Below, in pieces: positions 19,285 through 28,845 of a stretch of DNA of 64,000 nt (the first letter of the stretch is position 1; each line of letters opens with the position of its first letter). A program made the translations under genes and the position numbers. The stretch is from Pseudorhizobium endolithicum (GTDB lineage Bacteria > Pseudomonadota > Alphaproteobacteria > Rhizobiales > Rhizobiaceae). Below the pieces are notes generated by a model. The model searched no databases, was not told the DNA's origin, and was given only the letters and a program-made list of their open reading frames with translations. Where the stretch lies: contig NZ_CABFWF030000012.1 in assembly GCF_902153245.2 (NCBI RefSeq), positions 250,501 through 314,500 of the forward strand. The letters are read 5' to 3'.

Positions 19285-20781
19285 TCAGTTCGTCCTGCTC
19301 CGCTGCGCCGGGAACAGGATCACGTCTCGAATGGACGGTGCATCCGTCAGCAGCATGATCAGGCGGTCGACGCCGATGCCGAGGCCCCCGGCGGGCGGCA
19401 TGCCCTGGTCGATCGCGTCCAGGAACTCCTCGTCCAACTGCTTGTCCTTCTCGCCGCGCGCATGCGCCTGTTCGAGTTGCTCGACCATGCGGGCGCGCTG
19501 CTCTTCCGGATCGTTGAGTTCCGAGAAGGCGTTGCCGATCTCCCAGGTGTTGCAATAGGTCTCGAAGCGTTCCACGAGCCGCGGCTCGCCCGGCACTTCC
19601 TTGGCGAAGGGCGAGATGTCCTTGGGGAAATGCGTCACATGCGACGGCTGGACCAGCGTCGATTCCACCTTCTCCTCGAAGATGAAGGCCAGGCACTCGC
19701 CCCAGGTCCAGTCCTTCTCGACCTCGAAGCCGGCGGCCCTGGCCGCGGCACGGGCTTCCTCGTCCGTCTTGATGGCTAGGAAATCTATCCCGGTCACTTC
19801 CTTCACGGCGTCCGGCATCGGCACGCGGCGGAAGGGGCCCTTGAACGAGATCTCCCTGTCGCCGTACTTGAACTCCGTGGAGCCGTGGATGGTCATCGCA
19901 AGCCGCGCGAAGAGGCGCTCGACGAGGTCCATCATGTCCTCGTAGTCGGCATAGGCCCAGTAGCACTCCATCATGGTGAATTCGGGATTGTGCCGTGTGG
20001 AGACGCCTTCGTTGCGGAAGTTGCGGTTGATCTCGAACACCTTGTCCGAGAGGCCCGAAACCAGCGTGCGCTTCAGGAACAGTTCCGGCGCGATGCGCAG
20101 GTACATGTCGAGCTTCAGCGTGTTGTGGTGCGTCTTGAAGGGCTCGGCCGTCGCGCCGCCGTAGATCGACTGCAGCATCGGCGTCTCGACTTCCATGAAG
20201 CCGTCGTCTTCCATGAAGCGGCGGATGCCGGACACGATGCGCGAGCGCTGCTGGAAGCGGAGCTTGGACTCTTCGTTCGACAGGATGTCGAGATGGCGCT
20301 TGCGGTAGCGCAGCTCGATGTCGGCCAGGCCGTGGTACTTCTCCGGCATCGGCAGGAGAGACTTGGTCAGCATGGTGATTTGCTGCGCGTTGATCGTCAG
20401 TTCGCCGCGCTTGGTGCGGCGCACTACGCCGGTGACGCCGATGATGTCGCCGAGGTCGATCATCGGCAGCATGTCGCGCGCCTCTTCAGGCGTCGTATCC
20501 TTGTGGCTGAAGATCTGGATCTTGCCGGAAGCGTCGCGCAGGTCGATGAACATGCCGGAATTGCGCATAGAATAGACGCGGCCGGCCACCGTCACGATGT
20601 CCTGCGTCTCCACGTCCGCCTCGAGGTTCTTGTACTTCTCGGCGAGGTCGGCATTGGTCATCGTCCGGTGAAAGTGCGCCGGGTAGACGTCGCCGATCTT
20701 CTCGCGCAGAAGCTTGAGCTTCTGTGCGCGCACTTCCGTCGCGTCGGAGGAGAGGGCGGTTTCGTTGTTGCTATCGGTCAT
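19285..20781 (-). CDS. lysS: Lysyl-tRNA synthetase (class II)
   Basis: 498-residue class II aminoacyl-tRNA synthetase that charges tRNA-Lys. An N-terminal OB-fold anticodon-binding domain (about residues 55-165) precedes the catalytic core, with motif 2 around FRNEGVSTRHNPEFTMMECY and motif 3 near the end, GLGIGVDRLIMLL. The ATG at 20781 follows AAGGAAGG. It begins 16 bases after the end of gltX, so two synthetase genes form one operon, an arrangement conserved in rhizobia. Confidence 0.96.
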   Translation of the reverse strand: MTDSNNETALSSDATEVRAQKLKLLREKIGDVYPAHFHRTMTNADLAEKYKNLEADVETQDIVTVAGRVYSMRNSGMFIDLRDASGKIQIFSHKDTTPEEARDMLPMIDLGDIIGVTGVVRRTKRGELTINAQQITMLTKSLLPMPEKYHGLADIELRYRKRHLDILSNEESKLRFQQRSRIVSGIRRFMEDDGFMEVETPMLQSIYGGATAEPFKTHHNTLKLDMYLRIAPELFLKRTLVSGLSDKVFEINRNFRNEGVSTRHNPEFTMMECYWAYADYEDMMDLVERLFARLAMTIHGSTEFKYGDREISFKGPFRRVPMPDAVKEVTGIDFLAIKTDEEARAAARAAGFEVEKDWTWGECLAFIFEEKVESTLVQPSHVTHFPKDISPFAKEVPGEPRLVERFETYCNTWEIGNAFSELNDPEEQRARMVEQLEQAHARGEKDKQLDEEFLDAIDQGMPPAGGLGIGVDRLIMLLTDAPSIRDVILFPAQRSRTN

Positions 20782-20797
20782 TCTGCGGGACCTTCCT

Positions 20798-22252
20798 TTA
20801 TTCAGCGCCGACCATGGAAGCCACCACCGTGGCGGCAATCTTCAGCCGCTGGCGCACGACCGAACGGCCGAGGAGCGCCATGGAATCGAAGAGCGGCAGG
20901 GAGCGCGACGAGCCGGACATGGCAACGAAGAGGGGCGGCGTGACGACGCGCAGCTTCTTGCCGAGCTTGTCGGCGACATTGCGCAGTTCCTGGTCGATTG
21001 CCTCGACATTCCACTCCAGCAGCTTTTCGAGGTCCGCCTGAACGGTGTTGATGATCTCCAGCGTTTCCGCCGGGCTCGTCTTCAGTCCCGCGAAGGAGGC
21101 CGGCGTCAGGCCGACATCGTTTGCCAGCAGGAAGCCGGCAAGCTGCGGCAGTTCGCCGAGCTTGGAGATGCGGCTCTGCGACAGCTTCAGGCCTTCGGTC
21201 AGGCGCGCGTTCTCCGATGCCCAGTCCAGGGTGCGGGCGATGAAGTCCTCCGGCGTCAGCTTCTCACGGATCCAGCGGCCGTTCAGCCAGTCGAGCTTCT
21301 GGATGTCGAAGATCGCGCCGGCCTTGGACAGGTTGTCCGGGTCGAACTTCTCCGCCAGTTCCTCCATGGTCAGCAGTTCCTCGCCTTCGGCGATCTGAAT
21401 GAAGAACAGGCCGAGGAAGTTCATCAGCGCTTCCGGCAAGTAGCCCAGCGCGGAGTAGTAGGAGATCGAGGTCGGGTTCTTGCGCTTCGACAGCTTCGAC
21501 TTGTCGGCATTGCGCATCAGCGACAGGTGCATGAACTTCGGCTCGTCCCAGCCGAAGTAGCGGTAGAGCAGGATGTGCTTCGGAACCGAAGCCAGCCATT
21601 CCTCGCCCCGTGCAACATGGGTGATCTTCATCAGGTGGTCGTCGATCACGTTGGCCATGTGGTAGGTCGGCATGCCATCGGCCTTGATCAGCACCTGCAT
21701 GTCGACCGAGTCCCATGGGATCGACACATCGCCATAGACGCCGTCGTGGAAATCGCAGGAGCCTTCCGCCGGGATCTTCATCCGGACAACCGACGCTTCG
21801 CCCGCTTCCATCCGGGCGATCACTTCCTCGGCCTTCAGGTTGAGGCAGAGGCCGTCATACTTGGGGGGCTTGCCGGCGGCGCGCTGCGCCTCGCGCATCT
21901 GCTCCAGCCGTTCCGGCGTGCAGAAGCAGCGGAAGGCGTGGCCCTTGTCCAGCAGGTCCTGTGCATAGGGCTGGTACATTTCCTTCCGGTCGGACTGGCG
22001 GTAAGGGCCATAGGGGCCGCCGACATCGGGTCCTTCCGACCAGGTGAGACCCGTCCACTTCAACGCATCCAGCACCTTCTGCTCGAATTCCGGCGTCGAC
22101 CGGGTCGCGTCGGTGTCCTCGATGCGCAGGATGAACTCGCCGCCCATCTTCTTGGCGAAGAGGTAGTTGAACAGGGCGATATAGACGGTGCCCACATGCG
22201 GCTCGCCAGTGGGCGAGGGGGCGATGCGGACGCGGGGGCCGGAAGTGCTCAT
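20798..22252 (-). CDS. gltX: Glutamyl-tRNA synthetase (class I)
   Basis: 484-residue class I synthetase for tRNA-Glu. The HIGH-like motif is PSPTGEPHVGT near residue 12 and the KMSKS-like motif is SKLSKRK near 250. A cysteine-containing zinc-region segment (FRCFCTPERLEQM) follows the first part of the core. Rhizobia commonly carry two gltX copies and a GatCAB route to Gln-tRNA; which copy this is cannot be told here. First gene of the gltX-lysS operon. Confidence 0.95.
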   Translation of the reverse strand: MSTSGPRVRIAPSPTGEPHVGTVYIALFNYLFAKKMGGEFILRIEDTDATRSTPEFEQKVLDALKWTGLTWSEGPDVGGPYGPYRQSDRKEMYQPYAQDLLDKGHAFRCFCTPERLEQMREAQRAAGKPPKYDGLCLNLKAEEVIARMEAGEASVVRMKIPAEGSCDFHDGVYGDVSIPWDSVDMQVLIKADGMPTYHMANVIDDHLMKITHVARGEEWLASVPKHILLYRYFGWDEPKFMHLSLMRNADKSKLSKRKNPTSISYYSALGYLPEALMNFLGLFFIQIAEGEELLTMEELAEKFDPDNLSKAGAIFDIQKLDWLNGRWIREKLTPEDFIARTLDWASENARLTEGLKLSQSRISKLGELPQLAGFLLANDVGLTPASFAGLKTSPAETLEIINTVQADLEKLLEWNVEAIDQELRNVADKLGKKLRVVTPPLFVAMSGSSRSLPLFDSMALLGRSVVRQRLKIAATVVASMVGAE

Positions 22253-22356
22253 GGATGATGCTCGATTTGGCGCCTGGTGCGGCGCGGACCTGCGTGTGTC
22301 GGGATTGCAGGCCTTAGCGCATATTCAGCGCCGAGCGTCAAGACTTGAGGGCCATG

Positions 22357-24129
22357 CTAGCCCACGGGCCAGACCCACAGCAGCACCGGAACGCTGACCA
22401 GCACGATGATGAGGGAGAGCGGCAGGCCGAGGCGGGGATAGTCGCTGAACTTGTAGCCGCCCGGTCCCATGACCAGCGTGTTGCACTGGTGGCCCACCGG
22501 CGTGAGGAAGTCGCAGCCCGCACCGATTGCGACAGCCATCAGGAAGGCCTCCGGCCGGTAGCTGAGCGCCGTCGCGAAGCTCGCCGCGATCGGCCCCATG
22601 ACCAGCACGGTCGCGGCATTGTTGAGAAAGGGTGTCACGGCCATGGCCGTCAGCAGGATCATCCCCAGCGCAGCATAGGCAGGTAGCCCTCCCGCCATCT
22701 GGCCGAGCCAGGCCGCGATCAGCTCGCTTGCCCCGGAAGTGCGCAAGGTGTCGGAGACGGGGATCAGCGCCGCCAGCATGACCAGAATGGGCCCATCCAC
22801 TGCCTTGTAGACGTCGGTAAGGGGAATGGCGCGGAAGATCGCCATGCCGAGGGCCGCCGCGAAGAAGGCCACCGCGACCGGTGCCCAGCCGAAGGCCGTG
22901 GCGATCATGGCGGCTGCCAGGATGACAAGCGGAATGAAGGCGCGGCGCTGGGTGCCCAGCATGACCTCGCGCTGGGCCAGCGGCAGGAGGTCGAAATCCT
23001 GCATCACGCCCGGAAGCGCGTTGCGATTGCCCTGCAGCACGATGACGTCACCTGCCACCAATGTCAGGTCCCTCAGGCGCTCGCTCAGGCGCTGGCCACG
23101 ACGGCTGACGGCAAGCAGGTTGACGCCCCTGGTGTAGGACAGCGCAAGCTCGCGCGCAGAAAGGCCGGACAGAGGCGACTCGCGCGAGATAATCGCTTCG
23201 ACCGAAACGAGATCGTCCCGCTGTTGGCCCTTGCCCTTGAGGGGCTTGCCCGAGAGCTGCAGCTTTGCATTGGAGACGACGCGGTCGATGGCGGCCGAGC
23301 GGCCCTCCAGGATGAGGGTGTCGAACTCGCGCAGCGCCAGGTCGGGAAAGGGGGACATGCGCGTGGTCCCGCGCAGGACGGCCGTTGCGAGCACCTCGCC
23401 GTCCCCGAGCTTCAGCAACTCGCTCAGGGGCTTGCCGACGACGGCCGACTGCGCGGGGATGGTCGCCTCCGACGTGTAGTTGGCGATCTCGACTGCGTCC
23501 TCGATGGAATTGTTCTGCTTCGTGCGGGACGGTACCAGCCAATGGAAGAACAGCAGGAAGGTGATGCCGACCAGCGTCAGGACGGCGCCGACCGGCGTGA
23601 AGTCGAACATCGTGAAGGGGGTCCCCGTCAGGTCCGCGCGAAGTTGAGAGACGACGATGTTCGGCGACGTTCCGATCTGCGTCATCAATCCGCCGAGCAA
23701 TGCCGAGAAGGCCATCGGCATCAGGTATTTCGACGGCGAGACACCGGAGCGGCGGGAAAACTGGAAGGCCACCGGCATCATGATCGCAAGCGCGCCTATG
23801 TTCTTGATGAAGGCGGACAGGACGGCCACGACGATCATCAACAGGGCGAGCTGCGTGCGCACGGAATTCAGGTTCGGGAAGAACTTCTTGATGGCTATGT
23901 CGACGATACCCGACCGGGCTACCGCCGCGCTGACCACGAGCGCGCTGCCGACGATGATGACGATGTCGTCGGAGAAGCCGGAAAAGGCTTCCTCCACCGG
24001 AACGATGCCGACCGCCACCGCAGCGACGAGTGCGCAGCACGCGACCATGTCGTAACGGAACCGATCCCAGATGAAGACGGCCATCATCACGCCGATGACG
24101 GTGAAAGCAAGGATCTGATCTGTCGACAT
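22357..24129 (-). CDS. SLC13/DASS-family transporter with RCK_C (TrkA-C) domains
   Basis: 590-residue inner-membrane transporter of the divalent anion:sodium symporter/arsenite-permease superfamily. N-terminal transmembrane helices (about residues 1-190) and a C-terminal set (about 400-590) flank a soluble middle region (about 205-375) with two RCK_C repeats, the second marked by YTRGVNLLAVSRRGQRL. The motif PFLNNAATVLVMGPIA in the C-terminal half is typical. Such RCK_C-containing members may carry sulfate, dicarboxylates or other anions; the substrate is not evident. ATG 24129 is preferred to an upstream 24171 start, which lacks a ribosome site. Confidence 0.85.
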   Translation of the reverse strand: MSTDQILAFTVIGVMMAVFIWDRFRYDMVACCALVAAVAVGIVPVEEAFSGFSDDIVIIVGSALVVSAAVARSGIVDIAIKKFFPNLNSVRTQLALLMIVVAVLSAFIKNIGALAIMMPVAFQFSRRSGVSPSKYLMPMAFSALLGGLMTQIGTSPNIVVSQLRADLTGTPFTMFDFTPVGAVLTLVGITFLLFFHWLVPSRTKQNNSIEDAVEIANYTSEATIPAQSAVVGKPLSELLKLGDGEVLATAVLRGTTRMSPFPDLALREFDTLILEGRSAAIDRVVSNAKLQLSGKPLKGKGQQRDDLVSVEAIISRESPLSGLSARELALSYTRGVNLLAVSRRGQRLSERLRDLTLVAGDVIVLQGNRNALPGVMQDFDLLPLAQREVMLGTQRRAFIPLVILAAAMIATAFGWAPVAVAFFAAALGMAIFRAIPLTDVYKAVDGPILVMLAALIPVSDTLRTSGASELIAAWLGQMAGGLPAYAALGMILLTAMAVTPFLNNAATVLVMGPIAASFATALSYRPEAFLMAVAIGAGCDFLTPVGHQCNTLVMGPGGYKFSDYPRLGLPLSLIIVLVSVPVLLWVWPVG

Positions 24130-24218
24130 GGGGCCCCAAGAGAACGTGAAGTGCACCGGGTACGCGTGCACCGCAGGATATGCATAACACGGGGATTGCC
24201 GGAAGATATCCCGGCCGA

Positions 24219-24252
24219 GGAAAATAAAGATGGCCCGGACGATGCCGGGCCA
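24219..24252 (-). terminator. Rho-independent terminator after terC
   Basis: On the minus strand TGGCCCGG pairs with CCGGGCCA (24252-24245 and 24238-24231) around a 6-base loop, followed by TCTTTATTTTCC. It begins 13 bases after the terC stop. Confidence 0.8.
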
Positions 24253-24264
24253 GACGGGTGACGA

Positions 24265-25020
24265 TCAGTGGACCGTGCTGTCCGGCTTCTTGCGCCGGCG
24301 CGCGTTGCGGGCGAGCATGTTGAGGACCTCCACCAGCGCCGAGAAAGCCATGGCGGCGTAGATGTAGCCCTTAGGAACATGGAAGCCCATGCCTTCGGCG
24401 ATCAGCGTGGTGCCGATCATCAGGAGGAAGCCGAGCGCCAGCATGACGATCGTCGGGTTCTTCTCGATGAAGTTGGCAAGCGGAGTGGCAGCGAGCAGCA
24501 TGACGGTGACGGCGGCGATCACGGCGACGACCATGATCGGGAGATGAGGCGTCATGCCAACCGCGGTGATGATGCTGTCGATTGAGAATACAAGGTCGAG
24601 AAGCAGGATCTGCGCGATGGCGGAGCCGAAGGTGATAGCTGCGGCGCCGCCGATCATGTCTTCCTTGTGGTCCACGGGATCGACGGAATGGTGGATTTCA
24701 CGCGTCGCCTTCCAGACGAGGAAGAGGCCGCCGGCGATGAGGATGAGATCCTTCCAGGAGAAGGGATGGCCGAAGACCTCGAAGATGGGGTTCGTGAGCT
24801 GCACGATCCATGCGACGGTTCCGAGCAGTCCGAGCCGCATGATGAGCGCGAGGCCAATGCCGATCTTACGGGCCCTTTCTCGGTGTTCCGGCGGCAGCTT
24901 GTTGGTCAGGATCGAGATGAAGATCAGGTTGTCGATGCCGAGCACGACCTCCATGACGACTAGCGTTACCAGCGCGACCCAGGCCGTCGGATCCTGTATA
25001 AGCCCCAAAATACCTTGCAC
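24265..25020 (-). CDS. TerC-family integral membrane protein
   Basis: 251-residue membrane protein of the TerC family, with about seven transmembrane segments. The acidic membrane motifs [13 protein letters not shown] near residue 26 and [13 protein letters not shown] near 145 are the paired Asp-containing signatures of the family, thought to bind a metal ion. Related proteins export manganese or help load metal onto secreted enzymes, so a metal role is likely but unproven. No yybP-ykoY (manganese) riboswitch is recognisable in the 97 bases upstream. Confidence 0.88.
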   Translation of the reverse strand: MQGILGLIQDPTAWVALVTLVVMEVVLGIDNLIFISILTNKLPPEHRERARKIGIGLALIMRLGLLGTVAWIVQLTNPIFEVFGHPFSWKDLILIAGGLFLVWKATREIHHSVDPVDHKEDMIGGAAAITFGSAIAQILLLDLVFSIDSIITAVGMTPHLPIMVVAVIAAVTVMLLAATPLANFIEKNPTIVMLALGFLLMIGTTLIAEGMGFHVPKGYIYAAMAFSALVEVLNMLARNARRRKKPDSTVH

Positions 25021-25117
25021 GTTTAGCCCCTCTGAATCGGCGTAATTTCCGTCCGATTTAAGATGTCGCGGGACAAAGACAAGAGGAGGAGCAGGCGCCG
25101 GTGGTGCCTTGCGAGGT

Positions 25118-25798
25118 TCAGGCCGCGTTTCCGGAGAAGCCGGAGCGGCCGTAGGCGGCCATGAAGACGCGGATCGCGCTCTTCACCACGTGATCCAGCT
25201 CTTCCTGCGGAGGCACGTCGTCGAGATCGCCGAAGAGCCGGAACTTGAAGAAGGTGCCGCTTGCGAGCTCGATGAACTGGCGGGCGGCGAGATCCGTGTC
25301 GTCCACCGCCAGGGTGCCTGCCGCCACATGGCGCTTGATGAAGTCCTCGAGGACGGTGCGAACGTTGGCCGGCGAATGGAAGAAGCGGCTGCAGAGCTTC
25401 GGCATCCGGTTCCTGACGCCGATCAGGGTGCGCATGGCGTTGATGGTCTGCGGCGAGGTGATGTGGGTCGCGAAGCCGAGGCCGAAGCGGTACAGGCCGT
25501 CCTCGACCTCCTCGCTGCCCGCAAGGATATCCTTCAGCTTCAGGGTGATGCGCTCGCGCTCCTGCTCGATGATGGCGCCGAACAGGTCTTCCTTGTTCTC
25601 GAAGTAGACGTAGATGGTGCCCTTCGAGACGCCGGCCTCGCGGGTGATGTCGTTCATACTGGCCGCATCGAAGCCAAGCGTCATGAAGACGCGTTTCGCC
25701 CCCTCGATGATCTGCCCGCGTTTGACCGGGTCTTCACCGGCCGCGAAGCGGCCCTGATGGTGAGGCAGACATTGATCTTCGGTTTTTTCCCTGGCCAT
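25118..25798 (-). CDS. emrR: TetR-family repressor of the EmrAB pump (EmrR-like)
   Basis: 226-residue TetR-family regulator. The DNA-binding domain covers about residues 25-75, with recognition helix [23 protein letters not shown]. The C-terminal ligand domain is of the AefR-like type. It is divergent from the emrAB genes and two near-identical 16-base palindromes lie between them. In S. meliloti the corresponding regulator (EmrR) represses emrAB and is relieved by plant flavonoids such as luteolin; that is family knowledge, applied here by synteny. ATG 25798 is chosen over the adjacent GTG at 25801. Confidence 0.88.
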   Translation of the reverse strand: MAREKTEDQCLPHHQGRFAAGEDPVKRGQIIEGAKRVFMTLGFDAASMNDITREAGVSKGTIYVYFENKEDLFGAIIEQERERITLKLKDILAGSEEVEDGLYRFGLGFATHITSPQTINAMRTLIGVRNRMPKLCSRFFHSPANVRTVLEDFIKRHVAAGTLAVDDTDLAARQFIELASGTFFKFRLFGDLDDVPPQEELDHVVKSAIRVFMAAYGRSGFSGNAA

Positions 25799-25818
25799 CA
25801 CAGATCTTCTTAACTTTG

Positions 25819-25834
25819 CGAACCAATCGGTTCG
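25819..25834. promoter_or_regulatory. TetR-type operator 1 (emrR side)
   Basis: CGAACCAATCGGTTCG is a 16-base inverted repeat with one mismatched pair at the centre. It begins 21 bases upstream of the emrR start, fitting autoregulation. It differs from operator 2 at one base. Confidence 0.75.
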
Positions 25835-25879
25835 ATTTGTACTTGATATGCGTAGCGGGAGGCTCTATGTCAAGTTCTC

Positions 25880-25895
25880 CGAACCGATCGGTTCG
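25880..25895. promoter_or_regulatory. TetR-type operator 2 (emrA side)
   Basis: CGAACCGATCGGTTCG is a perfect 16-base palindrome 28 bases before the emrA start codon. Its centre is 61 bases from that of operator 1, close to six helical turns, so both sites face the same side of the DNA. Confidence 0.8.
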
Positions 25896-25923
25896 ATAGA
25901 CGCAATCCTGAGATGGTACCCCC

Positions 25924-27111
25924 ATGACCGCATCCTCTTCCGCAGGCGCGCTTCGCGCAATAGCCAATGACGGTGAAGGCGAAAAAGGCAAACTGCCGGA
26001 TGGCGACGCCGCTCGGCCCGTCGCCGAGCAGGCGCCTGTGCCGGAAAAGAAGAAGCGGCGCAGCCCGGTTCTTCCGCTCATCCTCGCAGCGTTGCTCGCA
26101 GGCGGCGCCTGGTACGGATATGGCTGGTGGACGGACGGCCGTTTCCTGGTGTCGACGGACGATGCGTATATCGAAGGGGATATGGCCATCATCTCCCCAA
26201 AGGTGTCGGGCTATGTCGAGAGGGTGAACGTCGTCGAGAACCAGCGGGTGAAGGCCGGCGATCCGCTCGTCACCCTCGACGCCCGTGACTACCAGCTCGC
26301 ACTCGAGCGCGCCGAGAACGCCATCGAGAGCGCACAGCTCGCCGTCAAGCGGATCGATGCGCAGATCGTGGGCGCGGAGGCTGCGCTGAAGCAGGCCGAG
26401 GCGCAGCGCGGCGCCCTGGAGGCAGCCTTGCGGGGAGCCGAGATCACCGAAAGGCGCGCAAGCGGACTCGCCGCGAAATCGATCGGCACGGCCGCCGAGT
26501 TGGACAACGCCAAGGTCGCGCTCGATCAGGCCCGCGCCAATCTGGTCGCCGGAGAGGCGAGCGTATCGTCCGCCGAGGCCAATATCGGCCTTCTGCGGGC
26601 GCAACGCGACGAGGCGCTGAACACCATCCATTCCCAGGAGCTGGCACGCGACCAGGCGCAGCGAGATCTGGATTTCACCGTGCTGAAGGCGCCTTATGAC
26701 GGCGTGATCGGCAACCTCGCCGTCCAGACGGGCGATCTTGTCTCGGCCGGCAAGCGGCTCGCGGCGCTTGTTCCGCTCACCGAGCTCTATGTCGAGGCGA
26801 ACTTCAAGGAGACGCAGATCGGCGACCTCGTTCCGGGCTCCAAGGTGCGCGTCCATGTCGACGCCTTCGAGGAGCACGCCATCGAGGGCACCGTGCAGTC
26901 GATCTCCCCGGCATCGGGAGCCGTCTTCTCGATGCTGCCGGCCGAGAATGCGACCGGCAATTTCACCAAGGTGGTGCAGCGCGTGCCGGTCCGTATCTCG
27001 CTGCCAGCGGAAGACCTGGCCCGCAAGCATCTGCGCGCGGGCCTCAGCGTCGTCGTGGACGTCGATACCCGCACGGCTCCCTCCGACCATGCCGTAGCCC
27101 GGGCAGACTGA
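25924..27111 (+). CDS. emrA: EmrA-type membrane fusion protein of a multidrug efflux pump
   Basis: 395-residue HlyD/EmrA family periplasmic adaptor. A polar cytoplasmic N-terminus is followed by one transmembrane helix (about residues 50-72), the biotinyl-lipoyl half-motif (SGYVERVNVVENQRVKAGDPL near 97), a long alpha-helical coiled-coil hairpin (about 125-240), and the second lipoyl half (APYDGVIGNLAVQTGDLV). It links the inner-membrane pump EmrB to an outer-membrane channel; no tolC gene is nearby. It is followed 26 bases later by emrB. Confidence 0.93.
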   Translation: MTASSSAGALRAIANDGEGEKGKLPDGDAARPVAEQAPVPEKKKRRSPVLPLILAALLAGGAWYGYGWWTDGRFLVSTDDAYIEGDMAIISPKVSGYVERVNVVENQRVKAGDPLVTLDARDYQLALERAENAIESAQLAVKRIDAQIVGAEAALKQAEAQRGALEAALRGAEITERRASGLAAKSIGTAAELDNAKVALDQARANLVAGEASVSSAEANIGLLRAQRDEALNTIHSQELARDQAQRDLDFTVLKAPYDGVIGNLAVQTGDLVSAGKRLAALVPLTELYVEANFKETQIGDLVPGSKVRVHVDAFEEHAIEGTVQSISPASGAVFSMLPAENATGNFTKVVQRVPVRISLPAEDLARKHLRAGLSVVVDVDTRTAPSDHAVARAD

Positions 27112-27137
27112 CCGGCGGAAACCCAAGGAGAGCGGCC

Positions 27138-28712
27138 ATGGCAACAGCGGCCGTCGCGGGCGCGCTTCCCGCCGATCAATCCATGGGCAAGCGGAAGATG
27201 ATCGCCTTCTTCGCGATGGTCTTCGGCATGTTCATGTCGATCCTCGACATCCAGATCGTCTCCGCCTCGCTGGCGGAGATTCAGGCCGGTCTCGGGGCGG
27301 GATCGGACGACGTGGCATGGGTGCAGACCTCTTATCTGATTGCGGAAGTGATCATGATTCCGCTGTCCGGCACGCTTGCCCGCATCCTGTCGACGCGCGT
27401 CCTCTTCAGCATCTGCGCCGCCGGCTTCACGATCGCCAGCGCGCTCTGCGCCACCGCCACGAACATCGAGCAGATGATCGTCTACCGTGCGATCCAGGGC
27501 TTCATCGGCGGCGGAATGATCCCCTCGGTCTTCGCGGCGGCCTTTACCATCTTCCCGCCGTCCAAGCGTGCGGTCGTTTCCCCGATCATCGGTCTCGTCG
27601 CGACGCTCGCGCCGACGATCGGCCCGACCGTCGGCGGCTATCTCAGCCACGCCTTCTCCTGGCACTGGCTCTTTCTGGTCAACATCGTGCCCGGTATCCT
27701 CGTCACGGCCGTTGCCTGGAGCATGATCGATTTCGACGAGCCGGAGATGAGCCTCTGGAAGAAGTTCGACTGGTGGGGGCTCCTGTCGATGGGGCTGTTC
27801 CTCGGCTCGCTGGAATACGTCCTGGAAGAAGGCAACAACAAGGACTGGTTCAGCGACGAGCACATCGTCCTGGGCACGGTCGCCATGGCGGCGGGGGCGG
27901 TCGTGTTCTTCTGGCGCGCCTTCCGGGTCGAGTTCCCTGTCGTCGACCTGCGTGCCTTCGCCAACCGCAACTTCGCGTTCGGCTCGCTCTTCTCCTTCGT
28001 GATGGGCATAGGCCTCTATGGCCTCACCTACCTCTATCCCCTCTATCTGGGGCGCATCCGCGGCTATGACTCACTGATGATCGGCGAAACGATGTTCGTC
28101 TCGGGTCTGGCGATGTTCCTGACGGCCCCGGTTGCCGGCATGCTTTCGAACCGCCTCGACCCGCGCGTGATGATGGCGATCGGCTTCTTCGGCTTTGCGC
28201 TCGGCACCTATCTGATGACGGGGCTCACCGGCGACTGGGATTTCTACGAGTTGCTGATCCCGCAGATCCTGCGCGGCTGCTCGATGATGCTGTGCATGGT
28301 GCCGATCAACAACATCGCGCTCGGGACACTGCCGCCGGCCCGCATCCGCAATGCCTCGGGCCTCTTCAACCTGACCCGCAACCTTGGTGGCGCCGTCGGG
28401 CTCGCCGTCATCAACACCATGCTGACCCAGCGCTCCGACGAGCACTACGCCCGGCTTTCGGAGCATCTGAGCTACGGCAATCCGGCCGCTCTCGACTGGC
28501 TGGGCAGCGTCGGCGCCAACTACGACAGCTTCGGGCTCGACGGCGGTGCCGTCGCGCTGCAGAAGCTTTCCGGCATGGTCACGCAGCAATCCTGGCTCCT
28601 GTCCTTCATCGACGTCTTCATGGCGCTGACGGTGCTGTTCGCCGGCCTGATCCTGCTGGTCATGCTGATTTCCAAGCCCTCCGCCCAGGCTGGCGGAGGC
28701 GGCGGCCACTGA
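27138..28712 (+). CDS. emrB: EmrB/QacA-family MFS drug exporter
   Basis: 524-residue major-facilitator protein of the DHA2 branch with 14 predicted transmembrane segments. The first helix region has MFGMFMSILDIQIV and motif C is visible as GLVATLAPTIGPTVGG near residue 157. AAGGAG lies 8 bases before the ATG. With EmrA it forms a proton-driven efflux pump for toxic hydrophobic compounds. It ends in a Gly-rich tail and is followed by a terminator. Confidence 0.93.
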   Translation: MATAAVAGALPADQSMGKRKMIAFFAMVFGMFMSILDIQIVSASLAEIQAGLGAGSDDVAWVQTSYLIAEVIMIPLSGTLARILSTRVLFSICAAGFTIASALCATATNIEQMIVYRAIQGFIGGGMIPSVFAAAFTIFPPSKRAVVSPIIGLVATLAPTIGPTVGGYLSHAFSWHWLFLVNIVPGILVTAVAWSMIDFDEPEMSLWKKFDWWGLLSMGLFLGSLEYVLEEGNNKDWFSDEHIVLGTVAMAAGAVVFFWRAFRVEFPVVDLRAFANRNFAFGSLFSFVMGIGLYGLTYLYPLYLGRIRGYDSLMIGETMFVSGLAMFLTAPVAGMLSNRLDPRVMMAIGFFGFALGTYLMTGLTGDWDFYELLIPQILRGCSMMLCMVPINNIALGTLPPARIRNASGLFNLTRNLGGAVGLAVINTMLTQRSDEHYARLSEHLSYGNPAALDWLGSVGANYDSFGLDGGAVALQKLSGMVTQQSWLLSFIDVFMALTVLFAGLILLVMLISKPSAQAGGGGGH

Positions 28713-28740
28713 ATCCCGAGCTCCACCGCCGGAAGGGGCT

Positions 28741-28770
28741 GCCGCCGACGCGGCGGCCTTTTCTGTTTTG
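28741..28770 (+). terminator. Rho-independent terminator after emrB
   Basis: GCCGCC (28741-28746) and GGCGGC (28752-28757) form a stem with a 5-base loop, followed by CTTTTCTGTTTTG. Confidence 0.8.
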
Positions 28771-28800
28771 CCGCACATGCCGAGGCTACCCGTTTTCTGA

Positions 28801-28842
28801 TTTACGTACCTCAAAAATTCCGCTACCACGATGGCGGGAGGA
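28801..28842 (+). promoter_or_regulatory. xyl control cassette, copy 1 (before lacI-xylBA)
   Basis: TTTACGTACCTCAAAA (28801-28816) is found exactly again at 32780-32795. In both places a similar CTA-containing stretch follows and CGGGAGGA, the Shine-Dalgarno site, begins 34 bases after the first T. The matched spacing indicates one promoter/operator design used twice. The operator for the adjacent LacI-family regulator is the best guess for the shared block. Confidence 0.65.
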
Positions 28843-28845
28843 CGG

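Noticed and set aside
22357-24129. Potassium channel regulator TrkA
   Set aside because: RCK_C repeats are present, but they sit within a full SLC13-type transporter, which explains them.
25021-25117. Manganese (yybP-ykoY) riboswitch before terC
   Set aside because: The conserved loop sequences of that element are not visible in the 97 bases upstream.
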